From Melaminivora jejuensis (GTDB lineage Bacteria; Pseudomonadota; Gammaproteobacteria; Burkholderiales; Burkholderiaceae_C), in NCBI RefSeq assembly GCF_017811175.1, contig NZ_JACWIJ010000002.1, positions 744,001-808,000 of the forward strand: a DNA stretch of 64,000 bases, read 5' to 3'. The stretch's first letter is position 1. Each line of letters begins with the position of its first letter. Positions 25,766 through 36,428 of this stretch are shown here, piece after piece. Below the pieces are notes generated by a model that saw only the letters and a program-made list of their open reading frames with translations, had not been told where the DNA came from and made no database searches. The position numbers and the translations under genes are program-made.

Positions 25766-27190
25766 TCAATCCAGTGCGGCGGCGCCCAGATTTTCGCAGT
25801 CCGACAGGTCGGTCTCGCTTTGCACGGGCAGTTGGCGCGCGATCTGGCGCAGGGCGGTGCGCAGGCCTTCTTCCAGCGTCGGGTGATAGACGGGCATACG
25901 CAGCATGTCCTGCACCGTCAGGCCCCGGTCGATGGCCAGGGCCAGCAGTTGCGCCAGGTGCTCGCCCGCCGGGGCGCACAGCTGCGCGCCCAGCAGCCGG
26001 CCACTGTCGGGTGCAGCGTAGATGCGCAGCAGGCCGGCGTTGCGCACGGCCACGCGGGCGCGGCCCTGGCGGGCGAAGTCGATCTCGCCGACCAGGTGCG
26101 GCTGCTCCTGCACCTCCTTGCCGCCCAGGCCGACGCTGGCGGCGTTGGGTTCGCAGAAGGTAATGGCCAGCGGCACGCGCCGGCGAAAGTGCCGCAGCGG
26201 CTGGCCTTGCGCCAGGCGCACGGCGTTGATGCCGGCGATATGGCCCTCGTCGGCGGCCTCGTGTAGCAGGGCGCGGTGACGATCCACGTCGCCGGCGACA
26301 AAGACGCTGGTGCCTTGCACCTGCAGCGTGCAGGGGTCGATGGGCGGCAGGCCGTGCTTGTCCAGCACCGGCCCCAGCGTGTCCAGGCCCAGGTATTCGA
26401 TGTTGGGCGTGCGGCCCATGGCGGCCAGCACCTGATCGACTATCACCGTGGTCTGGCCGTTGCTGACCTCGATGCCGCCCTCGACCTCGCGCAGCTGCGC
26501 GTGCTCGCCCACGCTGATGGCAAATTCGCCCTGGAGCTGCTGGTACATGCGCTCGCCCACGGCCTCGTCCTGCAGGCCGGCCACGCGCTGGCTGGTCACG
26601 AAGGCCACGACCTCGATGCCCAGGCGGGCCAGCGCCTGCGCCAGTTCGGCACCAATGGCGCCCAGGCCGATGACGGCCATGCGCGGGCCGAGCGTGGGCT
26701 GCTCGAACAGCGTATCGGAGGTCAGGATGCGCTCGCCAAAGGCCAGCCAGGGGTCGGGCAGCACCGGTCGCGTGCCGGTGGCGACGATGACGCTGCGCGC
26801 CTTCCAGGTCTGGCCATTGACTTCGACGCGCTGCGCGTCCAGCAGCCGGGCGCGGCCCGAGATCGCCTTGTCGCCCGCATCGCTGGCGCGCAGCGTGCCG
26901 GCGACGAACTCGTCGCGCAGGGCGCGCACCCGTGCCAGCACGGCGTGCAGGTCGGCGTGCAGGTGCTCGCCGCCGCGCAGGCCGAAGGTCTCGAAGCGCG
27001 TGCGCGCGTGCAGGGCGTTGGCCGCCTCGACCAGCATCTTGGAGGGCATACAGCCCACGCGTGCGCAGGTCGTGCCCCAGGGGCCGTCATTGACCAGCAG
27101 ATAGTTGTCGGTGCGCTTGCGCACTTCGCGCAGCGCGGCCAGGCCGGCGGTGCCGGCGCCGATGATCAGGGTGTCGAGGGTCTGTGGCAT
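25766..27190 (-). CDS. dihydrolipoyl dehydrogenase-like pyridine nucleotide-disulfide oxidoreductase
   Basis: 474 residues from the ATG at 27190 (AGGAAA upstream). FAD-binding LIIGAGTAGLAALREV, the redox-active pair Cys42-Cys47 in GTTCARVGCMPSKM, a NAD-binding MAVIGLGAIGAELAQALARLG, the second FAD motif TSVFVAGDVDRHRALLHEAADEG, and the C-terminal HPTLEE carrying the His-Glu dyad. All catalytic parts of a class I disulfide reductase are therefore present. No E1/E2 component or lipoyl protein is nearby, so its natural substrate may be something other than lipoamide. It lies just upstream of the suf operon on the same strand. Confidence 0.82.
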   Translation of the reverse strand: MPQTLDTLIIGAGTAGLAALREVRKRTDNYLLVNDGPWGTTCARVGCMPSKMLVEAANALHARTRFETFGLRGGEHLHADLHAVLARVRALRDEFVAGTLRASDAGDKAISGRARLLDAQRVEVNGQTWKARSVIVATGTRPVLPDPWLAFGERILTSDTLFEQPTLGPRMAVIGLGAIGAELAQALARLGIEVVAFVTSQRVAGLQDEAVGERMYQQLQGEFAISVGEHAQLREVEGGIEVSNGQTTVIVDQVLAAMGRTPNIEYLGLDTLGPVLDKHGLPPIDPCTLQVQGTSVFVAGDVDRHRALLHEAADEGHIAGINAVRLAQGQPLRHFRRRVPLAITFCEPNAASVGLGGKEVQEQPHLVGEIDFARQGRARVAVRNAGLLRIYAAPDSGRLLGAQLCAPAGEHLAQLLALAIDRGLTVQDMLRMPVYHPTLEEGLRTALRQIARQLPVQSETDLSDCENLGAAALD

Positions 27191-27322
27191 GGCGGTTTCC
27201 TGTTCGGGCAGTGGTCGGTTGTCCAGCCGGCAGTGTCGGGGCTGGGGCGCAGCGCGACTGTAGGCTGCCGGCATGAAAGCGCACTGCCATGCGGCGGATG
27301 GGCGTTTGAGCCGCTCAATCGG

Positions 27323-27913
27323 TCAATCGGCATCCAGCCAGCCCAGCCGGCCATGCGCCAGCTCATCGAGCCGGCTCTGGAACGTGCTGGCCTGGGCCTC
27401 GGGCAGGCTCAGGGTGAAGATGACTTGGGCGGCGTGCTGCACGTCCAGCAGTTGGGCGTCAGCAGCCGCGAGTTCGCGGCGCAGCAGTCCTTCCAGGGCA
27501 TAGGGCACGCAGGCGCGCAGCTGTACCAGGCGCTGGCGCGGCAGCTTGTGCGCCGTGAGCAGGGCTTGGGCCACGCTGTCGGTATAGGCGCGCACCAGGC
27601 CGCCAGCGCCCAGCTTGATGCCGCCGAAATAGCGCACCACGGTGGCCAGCACGCCGTCGAGCTGCTGGTGGCGCAGCACGTCCAGCATGGGCCGGCCCGC
27701 CGTGCCTCCGGGTTCGCCGTCATCGACCGCCGCCGACTGCCCGCCGGCCAGCAAGGCCCAGCAGACATGGCGCGCCGTGGGATGCTGCTGGCGCAGCTGC
27801 TCCACCCGCGCCTGGGCGGCGGCGCGGTCGGGCATGGGCTCGACGCAGCCGATGAAGCGGCTTTTCCTGATGATGAGTTCGCTGTGGGCCGGGCCGGCCA
27901 GAGTGAAGAGCAT
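27323..27913 (-). CDS. YigZ/IMPACT family protein (UPF0029)
   Basis: 196 residues. N-terminal IMPACT domain with the family sequence SRFIGCVEPMPDRAAAQARVEQL, DDGEPGGTAGRPMLDVLRHQQLDGVLATVVRYFGGIKLGAGGLVRAY, followed by a C-terminal DUF1949-like part. The cellular role is not settled; the eukaryotic relative IMPACT acts in translational stress control. Same strand as its neighbours, 24 bases after the phospholipase-like gene. Confidence 0.85.
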   Translation of the reverse strand: MLFTLAGPAHSELIIRKSRFIGCVEPMPDRAAAQARVEQLRQQHPTARHVCWALLAGGQSAAVDDGEPGGTAGRPMLDVLRHQQLDGVLATVVRYFGGIKLGAGGLVRAYTDSVAQALLTAHKLPRQRLVQLRACVPYALEGLLRRELAAADAQLLDVQHAAQVIFTLSLPEAQASTFQSRLDELAHGRLGWLDAD

Positions 27914-27937
27914 GGGCTTGCAGGACTTTCCGGACTG

Positions 27938-29290
27938 TCAGCGCGCCGCCAAGATGGCACGCACCAGGTTGCGGCTGTGCGCGCCGAAGTGGCGCATCAG
28001 GCGGGCGATGCTGGCGTCCAGCGCCGCTTGGGTCTGGGGCTTTTGCCGCTCCACCTCGGCCATGACGTCGATGTCGCCGCCCTCGGCGCCGAAGTCGAAG
28101 CCCGGATCATCGACATAAGCCGATGGCACCGAGGCCAGCAGCTGCGCCGTCACCGCCTCGCCCAGGCCATAGGACTGGCGCGCCACGGTGTCGCGCAGCG
28201 CCGTTGCCGTCCAAGCGCCCTGGGCGGTGTCGGTGCCGGTGTCGGCCAGGGCGCGTTCGAGCGCATTGCCGCGTGGGGCGCTGGCATCTACCGGATTCAG
28301 CTGGCTGGCGTAGCGCTCCAGCACGAAATGCCGGTTGGACAGCAGCACCACCATGTCGTCGCGCGCCTGCGGCATACCCAGCAGGGCGCGCAGCTGGATG
28401 CCGATCATCCGCGCCGTGCCAAAGCCCGGCGCCAGGCGGGCGTGGTAGGGCTGGGTCATGTCCTGCACGTAGTGCATGGCCAGGCCGGCAAAGCGCCAGC
28501 CCCAGTAGGGGTGGCCGCTTTGGAAAGCCAGCTCGGACAGGCCCTGGTACTGGTGCAGGCGCAGCAGCGGATAGGTGCGCCGCAGAAAGCCGGCGGCTGC
28601 GTAGAGGATGGGCGACTCGTCGTAAAAACCCATGTGGAACGGCGCCTGCGTCGAGAAATCCAGTTTCGGATTGCCAAAGGGCAGCTTGCCCAGGCCGAAC
28701 TGCTGGCCCCAGGGGCCTGGGCTGTCCTCCCATAGGTTGACATCCATGCCGTAGTCGGGCTCGTCGCTGGCCGAGGCCAGCACGGCCAGCGCCGCCAGCA
28801 GCTGGCCCGGCTGCACGCGCACGAAGCGGTGCGCCTCGCCGTCCTTGTCGCGGTGGGGCAGGGCGCTGACCTGCTCGTGCGGCATGGCCTCGCCGGGTGG
28901 TGGCGTGCCGTGCGGGTCGGGCTGCACGTACAGCGCCAGGCGGCTGTCGGGCGAGACGCGCAGCGCCTTCAAAAAGGCCTGGCGCAGCGCCTTGGGGGCG
29001 CTGGGCAGGTGGTCGGCGTCCAGGCGCAGCGCCGGCGGCAGCGGCGGGTAGTGGGCGATGTGCTCGCGCGCCCAGGCTTCCTGCGCCTGCAGCAATCGGG
29101 CAATGGCCGGGCCTTGTGCTGCCAGGAAGGCCTCCAGTGGCTCGGCCCGCACGGGCGCGGCGTCCCGCACTTCGGGCAGCACCTCCAGCGCCCGGTAGCT
29201 GCTCAGGGCGTGGTTGCTCCAGGCCTGGGCCGGCAGGTGCAGGCTGCACAGCGCCAGTGCCGCGAGGGAAAGAAAATGCTTGAGCGTCAT
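27938..29290 (-). CDS. secreted zinc-phospholipase C / S1-P1-nuclease-like protein (predicted)
   Basis: 450 residues from the ATG at 29290. A signal peptide ([19 protein letters not shown]) is predicted to be cut after Ala23, giving a mature protein that begins with Trp ([12 protein letters not shown]). In zinc-dependent phospholipase C and S1/P1 nucleases the N-terminal Trp binds zinc. The central motif [14 protein letters not shown] matches the His-x3-Asp-x5-His zinc pattern of that superfamily. Substrate and location (periplasm or outside) are inferred; overall similarity to characterised enzymes looks low. No neighbouring gene explains its role. Confidence 0.6.
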   Translation of the reverse strand: MTLKHFLSLAALALCSLHLPAQAWSNHALSSYRALEVLPEVRDAAPVRAEPLEAFLAAQGPAIARLLQAQEAWAREHIAHYPPLPPALRLDADHLPSAPKALRQAFLKALRVSPDSRLALYVQPDPHGTPPPGEAMPHEQVSALPHRDKDGEAHRFVRVQPGQLLAALAVLASASDEPDYGMDVNLWEDSPGPWGQQFGLGKLPFGNPKLDFSTQAPFHMGFYDESPILYAAAGFLRRTYPLLRLHQYQGLSELAFQSGHPYWGWRFAGLAMHYVQDMTQPYHARLAPGFGTARMIGIQLRALLGMPQARDDMVVLLSNRHFVLERYASQLNPVDASAPRGNALERALADTGTDTAQGAWTATALRDTVARQSYGLGEAVTAQLLASVPSAYVDDPGFDFGAEGGDIDVMAEVERQKPQTQAALDASIARLMRHFGAHSRNLVRAILAAR

Positions 29291-29493
29291 GGCCGCAGGG
29301 GGGTCGGGCTGAAAACCGGCTATTGGAGCAGACACCAGCGCTTGTATCGATGCAGGGCCAGTGCCAGGCCGCTGGCGGCCTGCAGCCCGGCCCGCCTTGT
29401 CCCTGCAGGAGCGGAGCTCGGGCATGGCCGATAAACTTGCCGCCCCCTGTTGCTGTTATGCGGCCGTGCCTTGCGCACGCCGCTGCCCTTGCC

Positions 29494-32007
29494 ATGAGTG
29501 CCCTGGCCGACGTCTCGTTCTTCCCGCGTGCAGCCAAGCCGCTGACCAGCTGGCGGCCCTATTGGGCCAGGCGCTTTGGCACTGCCCCCTACCTGCCCAT
29601 GAGCCGCGCCGAGATGGAGCAGCTCGGCTGGGACAGCTGCGACGTAGTGCTGGTCACGGGCGATGCCTACGTCGATCACCCGAGTTTTGGCATGGCAGTA
29701 ATCGGCCGGGTGCTGGAGGCGCAAGGTTTTCGCGTCGGCATCATTGCCCAGCCCGACTGGCAAAGCGCCGAACCCTTCAAGGCGCTGGGTAAGCCCAATC
29801 TGTTCTGGGGCGTGACGGCGGGCAACATGGATTCCATGATCAACCGCTACACGGCGGATCGAAAAATCCGCAGCGACGATGCCTACACGCCCGGCGACGT
29901 GGGTGGCCGCCGGCCCGATCGCGCCGCCATCGTCTACAGCCAGCGCTGCCGCGAGGCGTTCAAGGATGTGCCCATCGTGCTGGGCGGCATCGAAGGATCC
30001 TTGCGCCGCATCGCCCACTACGACTACTGGAGCGACAAGGTGCGCCGCTCCATGGTGGTGGACGCCAAGTGCGACCTGCTCTTGTACGGCAACGCCGAGC
30101 GCGCCCTGGTCGAAGTCGCGCACCGCCTGGCACGGCGCGAGGTCATCGAGAGCATCACCGACGTGCGCGGCACGGCCTTCGTGCGCCGCAGCGCCCCCGA
30201 GGGCTGGTTCGAGATCGACTCGACCAGCGTCGATGAGCCAGGCACTGTGGAGCCGCCGGTCAACCCCTACATGACCACCGCCGAGCAGGCGGCAGCGCGC
30301 GGGCAGGCTTGCTCGAAGGATGAGAATGCTACTGGAAACATAGCTGTAGGCGCTGGCCAGTCAAGGGCTGAAGGCCAAAAACCTTCCGAATCCGTGCTGC
30401 AGTTCGTGCCCAACCCGAACCTGCCCAGCCAGCGCAGAAAGGGCGCCCAGCCGCCGCGCGAGCGCACCGTGATCCGCCTGCCCAGCTTCGAGCAGGTCAG
30501 GAGCGACCCGGTGCTGTACGCCCACGCCAACCGCGTGCTGCACCTGGAGACCAACCCCGGCAATGCCCGCGCCCTGGTGCAGGCGCATGGCGAGGGCGGC
30601 ACGGCGCGCGACGTCTGGCTGAACCCGCCGCCCATTCCGCTCACCACGGCGGAGATGGACTGGGTCTTCGGCCTGCCCTATGCGCGCAACCCGCACCCGA
30701 GCTATGCGGACGAGCACGGCGGCTTCGAGGGCGCGACCAAGATCCCGGCCTGGGAGATGATCCGCGCCTCCATCAACATCATGCGTGGCTGCTTTGGCGG
30801 CTGCACCTTCTGCTCCATCACCGAGCACGAGGGCCGCATCATCCAGAGCCGCTCGGAAGACTCCATCATTGCCGAGGTCGAGGACATCCGCGACAAGGTC
30901 AAAGGTTTCACCGGGACGATTTCCGACCTGGGCGGCCCTACGGCCAACATGTACCGCCTGGGCTGCAAAAGCCCCGAGGTCGAGGCCGCGTGCAGAAAGC
31001 CCAGCTGCGTCTTCCCCGGCATCTGCCAGAACCTGCACACCGACCACGGCCCGCTGATCAACATCTACCGCCGCGCGCGCAGCCTGCCGGGCATCAAGAA
31101 AATATTGATCGGCTCGGGCCTGCGCTACGACCTGGCCGTGCAGTCGCCCGAGTACGTGCGCGAGCTGGTGCAGCACCACGTGGGCGGGTATTTGAAGATC
31201 GCCCCCGAGCACACCGAGGCCGGGCCGCTGTCCAAGATGATGAAGCCGGGCATCGGCAACTACGACCGCTTCAAGCAGCTGTTCGAGAAATTCAGCGAGG
31301 AAGCGGGCAAGAAGCAATTTTTGATTCCGTACTTCATTGCCGCACACCCGGGCACGACCGACGAGGACATGCTGCAACTGGCCATCTGGTTGAAGAAGAA
31401 CGGCTTTCGCGCCGACCAGGTGCAGGCCTTCTACCCCAGCCCCATGGCCACGGCCACGGCCATGTACCACTCCGGGCGCAACACGCTCACGCGCGTGCGC
31501 CGGCAGATGCGTGACGAGGCCGAGGAGAGCGTGGACATCGTGCGCGGCGAGCGCCGGCGGCGGCTGCACAAGGCGTTCCTGCGCTGGCACGACCCGAACA
31601 ACTGGCCGCTGCTGCGCGAGGCGCTCAGGAACATGGGCCGCGCCGACCTGATCGGCAATGGCAAGCATCACCTGATCCCGACCTTCCAGCCGGCCACCGA
31701 CGGCAGCTACCAGTCGGCGCGGCGCAAGAACAGCACGGTCAGCACGGCAAGCGCGCCCGCTGCCCCGGCAGCTCCAGTAGGCAAGGGTGCGGGCATGGGA
31801 GGGCGCGGTGCGGTGGGGGCCAGGGGAGGCACGGCGCGCGGCCAGCCTGTGCAGCCCCGGCAGGGCCAGCTGTTGACGCAGCACACCGGGCTGCCGCCGC
31901 GCTCGGGCGCAGGCAGCAAGTCCAGGGGGCGGGCCGGCAGCCCGGGTGGCGCAGGCAGTCCGGGCGCTTCTGGCCAGTCTGCGCGGGCTGCAGCGCGACG
32001 CGGCTGA
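29494..32007 (+). CDS. YgiQ family radical SAM protein
   Basis: 837 residues from the ATG at 29494, which matches the usual YgiQ start ([23 protein letters not shown]). N-terminal B12-binding-like domain ([27 protein letters not shown]), then the radical SAM cluster motif CFGGCTFC (CxxxCxxC, in [21 protein letters not shown]), then a DUF3362 C-terminal part ([21 protein letters not shown]). The reaction is unknown. Two oddities: a segment around residues 282-297 is encoded by an AGCGCTTG-family repeat, and the last 80 residues are a Gly/Ala/Arg-rich low-complexity tail. Confidence 0.87.
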   Translation: MSALADVSFFPRAAKPLTSWRPYWARRFGTAPYLPMSRAEMEQLGWDSCDVVLVTGDAYVDHPSFGMAVIGRVLEAQGFRVGIIAQPDWQSAEPFKALGKPNLFWGVTAGNMDSMINRYTADRKIRSDDAYTPGDVGGRRPDRAAIVYSQRCREAFKDVPIVLGGIEGSLRRIAHYDYWSDKVRRSMVVDAKCDLLLYGNAERALVEVAHRLARREVIESITDVRGTAFVRRSAPEGWFEIDSTSVDEPGTVEPPVNPYMTTAEQAAARGQACSKDENATGNIAVGAGQSRAEGQKPSESVLQFVPNPNLPSQRRKGAQPPRERTVIRLPSFEQVRSDPVLYAHANRVLHLETNPGNARALVQAHGEGGTARDVWLNPPPIPLTTAEMDWVFGLPYARNPHPSYADEHGGFEGATKIPAWEMIRASINIMRGCFGGCTFCSITEHEGRIIQSRSEDSIIAEVEDIRDKVKGFTGTISDLGGPTANMYRLGCKSPEVEAACRKPSCVFPGICQNLHTDHGPLINIYRRARSLPGIKKILIGSGLRYDLAVQSPEYVRELVQHHVGGYLKIAPEHTEAGPLSKMMKPGIGNYDRFKQLFEKFSEEAGKKQFLIPYFIAAHPGTTDEDMLQLAIWLKKNGFRADQVQAFYPSPMATATAMYHSGRNTLTRVRRQMRDEAEESVDIVRGERRRRLHKAFLRWHDPNNWPLLREALRNMGRADLIGNGKHHLIPTFQPATDGSYQSARRKNSTVSTASAPAAPAAPVGKGAGMGGRGAVGARGGTARGQPVQPRQGQLLTQHTGLPPRSGAGSKSRGRAGSPGGAGSPGASGQSARAAARRG
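30338..30383. repeat. AGCGCTTG-family repeat inside the ygiQ-like gene
   Basis: Contains ATAGCTGTAGGCGCTGGCCA (30339-30358) and the following GTCAAGGGCTGAAGGCC flank, which match other copies in the window (for example 47333 and 60765). It is read in frame by the radical SAM gene and contributes the stretch [15 protein letters not shown], at a variable linker before the radical SAM core. Confidence 0.65.
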
Positions 32008-32076
32008 GGCTGTGCGCCGAACGCACGCGCACAAAGCGTTCAGCGCACAACGTTCAGCGCCCGTGTGGCCGCACGC

Positions 32077-32490
32077 TCAGCCCTGCTGCTGCGGTATCAG
32101 GTCTTCGATGATCAGCCGCCGGTAATAGAACGCTGCCAGGGCGGCCAGCCGCTGCAGCACTGCACGCAGGCTTTCGGGCGAATCCTCGCTGCGGGCGGCA
32201 AACATCAGCGCATGGGCGCCGCCGCTGGCCAGCTCGGCAATGCGGCGCACGATAACGCCCTCGGCACCCACCGAGGGCAGCGGGTCGTCGGCATTGCCCA
32301 GCGTGCGCACCACGTGCTGCATGATGGCTTCGGGCGGGGCGAAGGCCACATCGTCGTGCCCCTGGGCCTGCAGCGCCTGGGCGGCGGCGCGCGCTGCGTC
32401 CTCGCTGGCGAACAGGGCGAATACGTAGCCGGTGGGATAGAACGTCCCCGAGGCGGAGGTCATCTCGGGCGTGAGGGCGAAAGGCGTCAT
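32077..32490 (-). CDS. hypothetical protein
   Basis: 137 residues; ATG at 32490 has a GGAGA site 7 bases upstream. No family recognised. The N-terminal half (GYVFALFASEDAARAAAQALQAQGHDDVAFAPPEAI) reads like a small ferredoxin-like alpha/beta domain, of the kind found in general-stress or DUF1269-like proteins; the C-terminus is helical. No signal peptide or membrane segment. Convergent with the ygiQ-like gene. Coding style matches its neighbours. Confidence 0.65.
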   Translation of the reverse strand: MTPFALTPEMTSASGTFYPTGYVFALFASEDAARAAAQALQAQGHDDVAFAPPEAIMQHVVRTLGNADDPLPSVGAEGVIVRRIAELASGGAHALMFAARSEDSPESLRAVLQRLAALAAFYYRRLIIEDLIPQQQG

Positions 32491-32623
32491 GGCGGGTTTC
32501 TCCGAAGGTGCGTTGTGGCGGCTATGGCTATTGGACTTCGATAGCCCCCGCAGGCGTTGTCAGGGCCGAGGGCGGCGGCTTGTCGGATGGGGCCGTCAAA
32601 GCCTGTTTCCTGAATGAAAAATT

Positions 32624-32670
32624 GGATGAAAACCGCCTCAAACCATTGCCAGTCAAGCGCTGACAGCTAC
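32624..32670. repeat. AGCGCTTG-family repeat, single copy
   Basis: GGATGAAAACCGCCTCAAACC flank followed by the arm CAGTCAAGCGCTGACAGCTA (32650-32669). It lies in the 296-bp gene-free stretch 32491-32786 between the hypothetical gene and the terminator of the aminotransferase gene. Apart from this repeat and the terminator nothing else is seen in that stretch. Confidence 0.75.
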
Positions 32671-32724
32671 AGAAAAAGTAGTCCACGACTTGCCGTACAA
32701 CGCCTCCGCGCTGCAGACCGGGCA

Positions 32725-32748
32725 AGAAAAAACCGCCCGGAGGCGGTT
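32725..32748 (-). terminator. intrinsic terminator of the aromatic aminotransferase gene
   Basis: Read on the minus strand: AACCGCC, loop TCCG, GGCGGTT, then six T in total. The 7-bp GC-rich stem plus T-run is a textbook Rho-independent terminator, located 39 bases after the stop of the aminotransferase gene. Confidence 0.85.
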
Positions 32749-32786
32749 GCTGGGCAGGCGGCGGCAGGCTGTGCCGGCCAGCGCCA

Positions 32787-33983
32787 TCACATGACCTGGG
32801 CGATCGAGGCGCACACGTAGTCGATGTTCCTGCTGTTGAGCGCCGCCACGCACATGCGCCCCGTGTCCGTGCCATAGACGCCGAACTCATTCCTCAGGCG
32901 CACCATCTGATCCTTGCTCAGGCCCGAGTAGCTGAACATGCCGATCTGCTCGGTGATGAAGGACATGTCCTGTTGCACGCCGGCGGCTTTCAGGCCATCG
33001 ACCAGCTTGTGGCGCATGTCCTTGATGCGCACGCGCATCTCGCCCAGCTCCTTTTCCCACAGCGCGCGCAGCTCGGGGTCGTTGAGCACGGCGGCCACCA
33101 CTGCGCCGCCGTGCGTAGGCGGGTTGGAGTAGTTGGTGCGGATCACGATCTTGAGCTGCGACAGCACGCGCGCCGCCTCGTCCTGGCTGCTGGCCACCAC
33201 CGACAGCGCGCCCACGCGCTCGCCGTACAGCGAAAAGCTCTTGGAGAAAGACGTGGACACGAAGATGTTCAGCCCGGCGGCGACGAACTTGCCGATCACG
33301 GCGCCGTCTTCGCGGATGCCGTGGCCAAAGCCCTGGTAGGCCATGTCCAGGAAGGCCACCAGGCCGGATTCCTTGACCACGGCGATGACCTGATCCCACT
33401 GCGCGGGCGTCAGGTCGTAGCCGGTGGGGTTGTGGCAGCAGGCGTGCAGCACGGCAATGGTGCCGGGCGCGGCGGCGCGCAGGTCGGCCAGCAGGCCGTC
33501 GAAGTTGACCGAGCGCGTGGCCGCGTCGTAGTAGCGGTAGGTGCCGACCTCGAAGCCGGCGTTGGTGAAGATGGCGCGGTGGTTCTCCCAGCTGGGGTCG
33601 GAGATCAGCACGCGGGCATGGGGGTTGATCTTCTTCAGGAAGTCCGCGCCCAGCTTCAGCCCGCCCGTGCCGCCGATGGCCTGCACCGTGGCTACGCGGC
33701 CAGACTGGATCACGTCGGAGTTGGCGCCGAACACCAGGGCCTTGACGGCGTTGTCATACGCCGCGATGCCGTCGATGGGCAGGTAGCCGCGTGCGGCGGG
33801 CTTGTCCATCATGGCTTTTTCGGCAGCCTGCACGCAGGCCAGCAGCGGCAGCTTGCCGTTGTCGTCGAAATAGACGCCCACGCCCAGGTTGACTTTCTTC
33901 GGGTTCGGATCGGCGTTGAATTGTTCGTTCAGGCCCAGGATGGGGTCGCGCGGGGCCATTTCGACGGCGGAAAACAGAGACAT
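32787..33983 (-). CDS. aromatic amino acid / aspartate aminotransferase (TyrB/AspC type)
   Basis: 398 residues from the ATG at 33983 (AGGA 7 bases upstream). Class I aminotransferase: [68 protein letters not shown], and the PLP lysine in [19 protein letters not shown]. Moves amino groups between aspartate or aromatic amino acids and 2-oxoglutarate. TyrB versus AspC preference cannot be read. Divergent from uvrB and followed by a clear terminator. Confidence 0.9.
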   Translation of the reverse strand: MSLFSAVEMAPRDPILGLNEQFNADPNPKKVNLGVGVYFDDNGKLPLLACVQAAEKAMMDKPAARGYLPIDGIAAYDNAVKALVFGANSDVIQSGRVATVQAIGGTGGLKLGADFLKKINPHARVLISDPSWENHRAIFTNAGFEVGTYRYYDAATRSVNFDGLLADLRAAAPGTIAVLHACCHNPTGYDLTPAQWDQVIAVVKESGLVAFLDMAYQGFGHGIREDGAVIGKFVAAGLNIFVSTSFSKSFSLYGERVGALSVVASSQDEAARVLSQLKIVIRTNYSNPPTHGGAVVAAVLNDPELRALWEKELGEMRVRIKDMRHKLVDGLKAAGVQQDMSFITEQIGMFSYSGLSKDQMVRLRNEFGVYGTDTGRMCVAALNSRNIDYVCASIAQVM

Positions 33984-34101
33984 GAAAAGTCCTAGGATGG
34001 GGTGGAAATCACGGCCTGTAGCCCCAGCTATCCTGGGCTTCAAGCCAACCCACGATTTTAGGGGCGCTGCATCTGCGGCGCAGCCCGCCACCACTGCCAC
34101 C

Positions 34102-36189
34102 ATGCACGAAGTCAAGACCGAGCCAGCCAGCGCAGGCGGCCAGTTCGTCGAGTTCCCCGGCTCGCCATTCCAGCTCTTCCAGCCCTACGCGCCCGCCGGC
34201 GACCAGCCACAGGCCATAGCGCGCCTGGTCGAGGGCGTGCGCGACGGCGAATCCTTCCAGACCCTGCTGGGCGTGACCGGCTCGGGCAAGACCTTCACCA
34301 TGGCCAACGTGATTGCCCGCCTGGGCCGCCCGGCCATCGTGTTTGCGCCCAACAAGACGCTGGCCGCGCAGCTGTACAGCGAATTCCGCGAGTTCTTCCC
34401 GAAGAACGCCGTGGAGTATTTCGTCAGCTACTACGACTACTACCAGCCCGAGGCCTATGTGCCGCAGCGCGACCTGTTCATCGAAAAGGACAGCGCTATC
34501 AACGAGCACATCGAGCAGATGCGATTGAGCTGCACCAAGAGCATCCTGGAGCGGCGCGACGTGGTCATCGTCGCCACCGTGTCGGCGATCTACGGCATCG
34601 GCGAGCCCGAGAGCTACCACCGCATGATCATGACGCTGCGCACCGGCGACCGCCTGGGCCAGCGCGACGTGATTGCCCAGCTGATCCGGATGCAGTACCA
34701 GAGGAACGACCAGGACTTCAGCCGGGGCAAGTTCCGCGTGCGCGGCGACACCATCGATGTCTTCCCGGCCGAGCACTCGGAGCTTGCGATCCGCATCGAG
34801 CTGTTCGACGACGAAGTGGACAGCCTGCAGCTGTTCGACCCGCTCACCGGGCGGGTGCAGCAGAAGATCCCGCGCTTCACGGTCTATCCGAGCAGCCACT
34901 ACGTCACGCCGCGCGACAAGGTGCTGTCGGCTGTCGAGACCATCAAGGCCGAGCTGGCCGAGCGCCTGGCGTGGTTCGAGCGCGAGGGCAAGCTGGTCGA
35001 AGCCCAACGCCTGGAGCAGCGCACACGCTTCGACCTGGAGATGCTCAGCGAAGTGGGTCACTGCAAGGGCATCGAGAACTACACGCGCCACCTGTCGGGC
35101 GCGCCGGTCGGCGCGCCGCCCAGCACGCTCACCGACTATCTGCCCAAGGACGCCATCATGTTCCTGGACGAGAGTCACCAGATGATCGGCCAGCTCTCGG
35201 CCATGTACAACGGCGACCGCTCGCGCAAGACCACGCTGGTCGAGTTCGGCTTTCGCCTGCCGTCGGCGCTGGACAACCGGCCACTGAAGTTCGAGGAGTT
35301 CGAGCGCCGGATGCGTCAGGCCATCTTCGTCTCGGCCACGCCGGCGGAATATGAAAAGCAGCATTCCGGCCAGATCGTCGATCAGGTGGTGCGCCCGACC
35401 GGCCTGGTCGATCCCGAAGTCGAGGTGCGCCCGGCAGCGCACCAGGTGGATGATGTGCTCGATGAAATCCGCCTGCGCGTGGAGAAGAGCGAGCGCGTGC
35501 TCATCACCACGCTGACCAAGCGCATGGCCGAGCAGCTGACCGATTACCTTGCCGACAACGGCGTCAAGGTGCGCTATCTGCACTCGGACATCGACACCGT
35601 AGAGCGCGTGGAGATCATCCGCGACCTGCGCCTGGGGGCGTTTGACGTGCTGGTGGGCATCAACTTGCTGCGCGAGGGCCTGGACATTCCAGAGGTGTCG
35701 CTGGTGGCTATCCTGGATGCCGACAAGGAAGGTTTTCTGCGCGCCGAGCGCAGCCTGATCCAGACCATAGGCCGGGCGGCGCGCAACATGAATGGCAAGG
35801 CCATTTTGTATGCCGACCGCATTACCGAATCCATGAAGAAGGCCATCGACGAAACCGAGCGCCGTCGCGCCAGGCAGATTGCGCACAACCTGGAGATGGG
35901 CATCACGCCGCGCAGCATCGTCAAGCAGGTGCGCGACCTGATCGATGGCGTGTACAGCGAAAAGGCCGGACAGGAGGCGCACCGGCTGGAGCAGGCCGCG
36001 GCGCGCCAGGCGGAGCTCGACGAGATGAGCGAAAAGGACGCCGCGCGCGAGATCAAGCGGCTGGAAAAGCTCATGCTGGAGCACGCGCGCAATTTGGAGT
36101 TCGAGCAGGCGGCGCGGGTGCGCGACCAGCTGGCGCGGCTCAAGGACAGGGTCTTCGGCGCCCACGGCCCGGATCACGCGGTGGCGTGA
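34102..36189 (+). CDS. uvrB: UvrABC excinuclease subunit B
   Basis: 695 residues from the ATG at 34102. Damage-verifying helicase-like subunit of nucleotide excision repair. Walker [13 protein letters not shown], the beta-hairpin region [42 protein letters not shown] (DEAD-like box), [13 protein letters not shown] (motif VI) and a C-terminal UVR domain ([24 protein letters not shown]). Full length. No good LexA box (CTGT-N8-ACAG) was seen in the short divergent intergenic stretch. Confidence 0.96.
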   Translation: MHEVKTEPASAGGQFVEFPGSPFQLFQPYAPAGDQPQAIARLVEGVRDGESFQTLLGVTGSGKTFTMANVIARLGRPAIVFAPNKTLAAQLYSEFREFFPKNAVEYFVSYYDYYQPEAYVPQRDLFIEKDSAINEHIEQMRLSCTKSILERRDVVIVATVSAIYGIGEPESYHRMIMTLRTGDRLGQRDVIAQLIRMQYQRNDQDFSRGKFRVRGDTIDVFPAEHSELAIRIELFDDEVDSLQLFDPLTGRVQQKIPRFTVYPSSHYVTPRDKVLSAVETIKAELAERLAWFEREGKLVEAQRLEQRTRFDLEMLSEVGHCKGIENYTRHLSGAPVGAPPSTLTDYLPKDAIMFLDESHQMIGQLSAMYNGDRSRKTTLVEFGFRLPSALDNRPLKFEEFERRMRQAIFVSATPAEYEKQHSGQIVDQVVRPTGLVDPEVEVRPAAHQVDDVLDEIRLRVEKSERVLITTLTKRMAEQLTDYLADNGVKVRYLHSDIDTVERVEIIRDLRLGAFDVLVGINLLREGLDIPEVSLVAILDADKEGFLRAERSLIQTIGRAARNMNGKAILYADRITESMKKAIDETERRRARQIAHNLEMGITPRSIVKQVRDLIDGVYSEKAGQEAHRLEQAAARQAELDEMSEKDAAREIKRLEKLMLEHARNLEFEQAARVRDQLARLKDRVFGAHGPDHAVA

Positions 36190-36245
36190 GCAACCCGATC
36201 GGCAGGAATCCGGGCACGGAACGTGCTTGAAAATAACCCGAGTGT

Positions 36246-36277
36246 CCGACAAAATTACTCGGACTTTGTGCTATAAT
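36246..36277 (+). promoter_or_regulatory. iscR promoter with IscR type 1 site
   Basis: TATAAT at 36272-36277, preceded by TG at 36269-36270, gives an extended -10 (TGCTATAAT). Overlapping the -35 region is CCGACAAAATTACTCGG (36246-36262), close to the IscR type 1 core YYGAC-TRWWWYA-GTCRR. This agrees with known autorepression of isc operons by [2Fe-2S]-IscR. The resulting mRNA leader to the iscR ATG is about 145 bases and GC-rich. Confidence 0.7.
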
Positions 36278-36428
36278 CGCACCACAAACCCAAGACAAAA
36301 CCCCACGAAAGCAACAGGGACTCGGCGCCAGCAGCGCCGCGCTCCGGGCGGGGACGGTGCCGGCAGGCAGGCAACAGGGCCTTGCCGGCGTTCCACAACG
36401 ATCCAGCCTGCATTGGAAGGAGCTTGCC

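Noticed and set aside
29305..29352. Possible further AGCGCTTG repeat containing CAGCGCTTGTATCGATG
   Set aside because: Only the core octamer fits; the GATAGCTG arm and the usual flank are too degraded to count.
33984..34101. LexA box for uvrB in the divergent intergenic region
   Set aside because: No CTGT-N8-ACAG arrangement could be found; SOS control is not supported by sequence.
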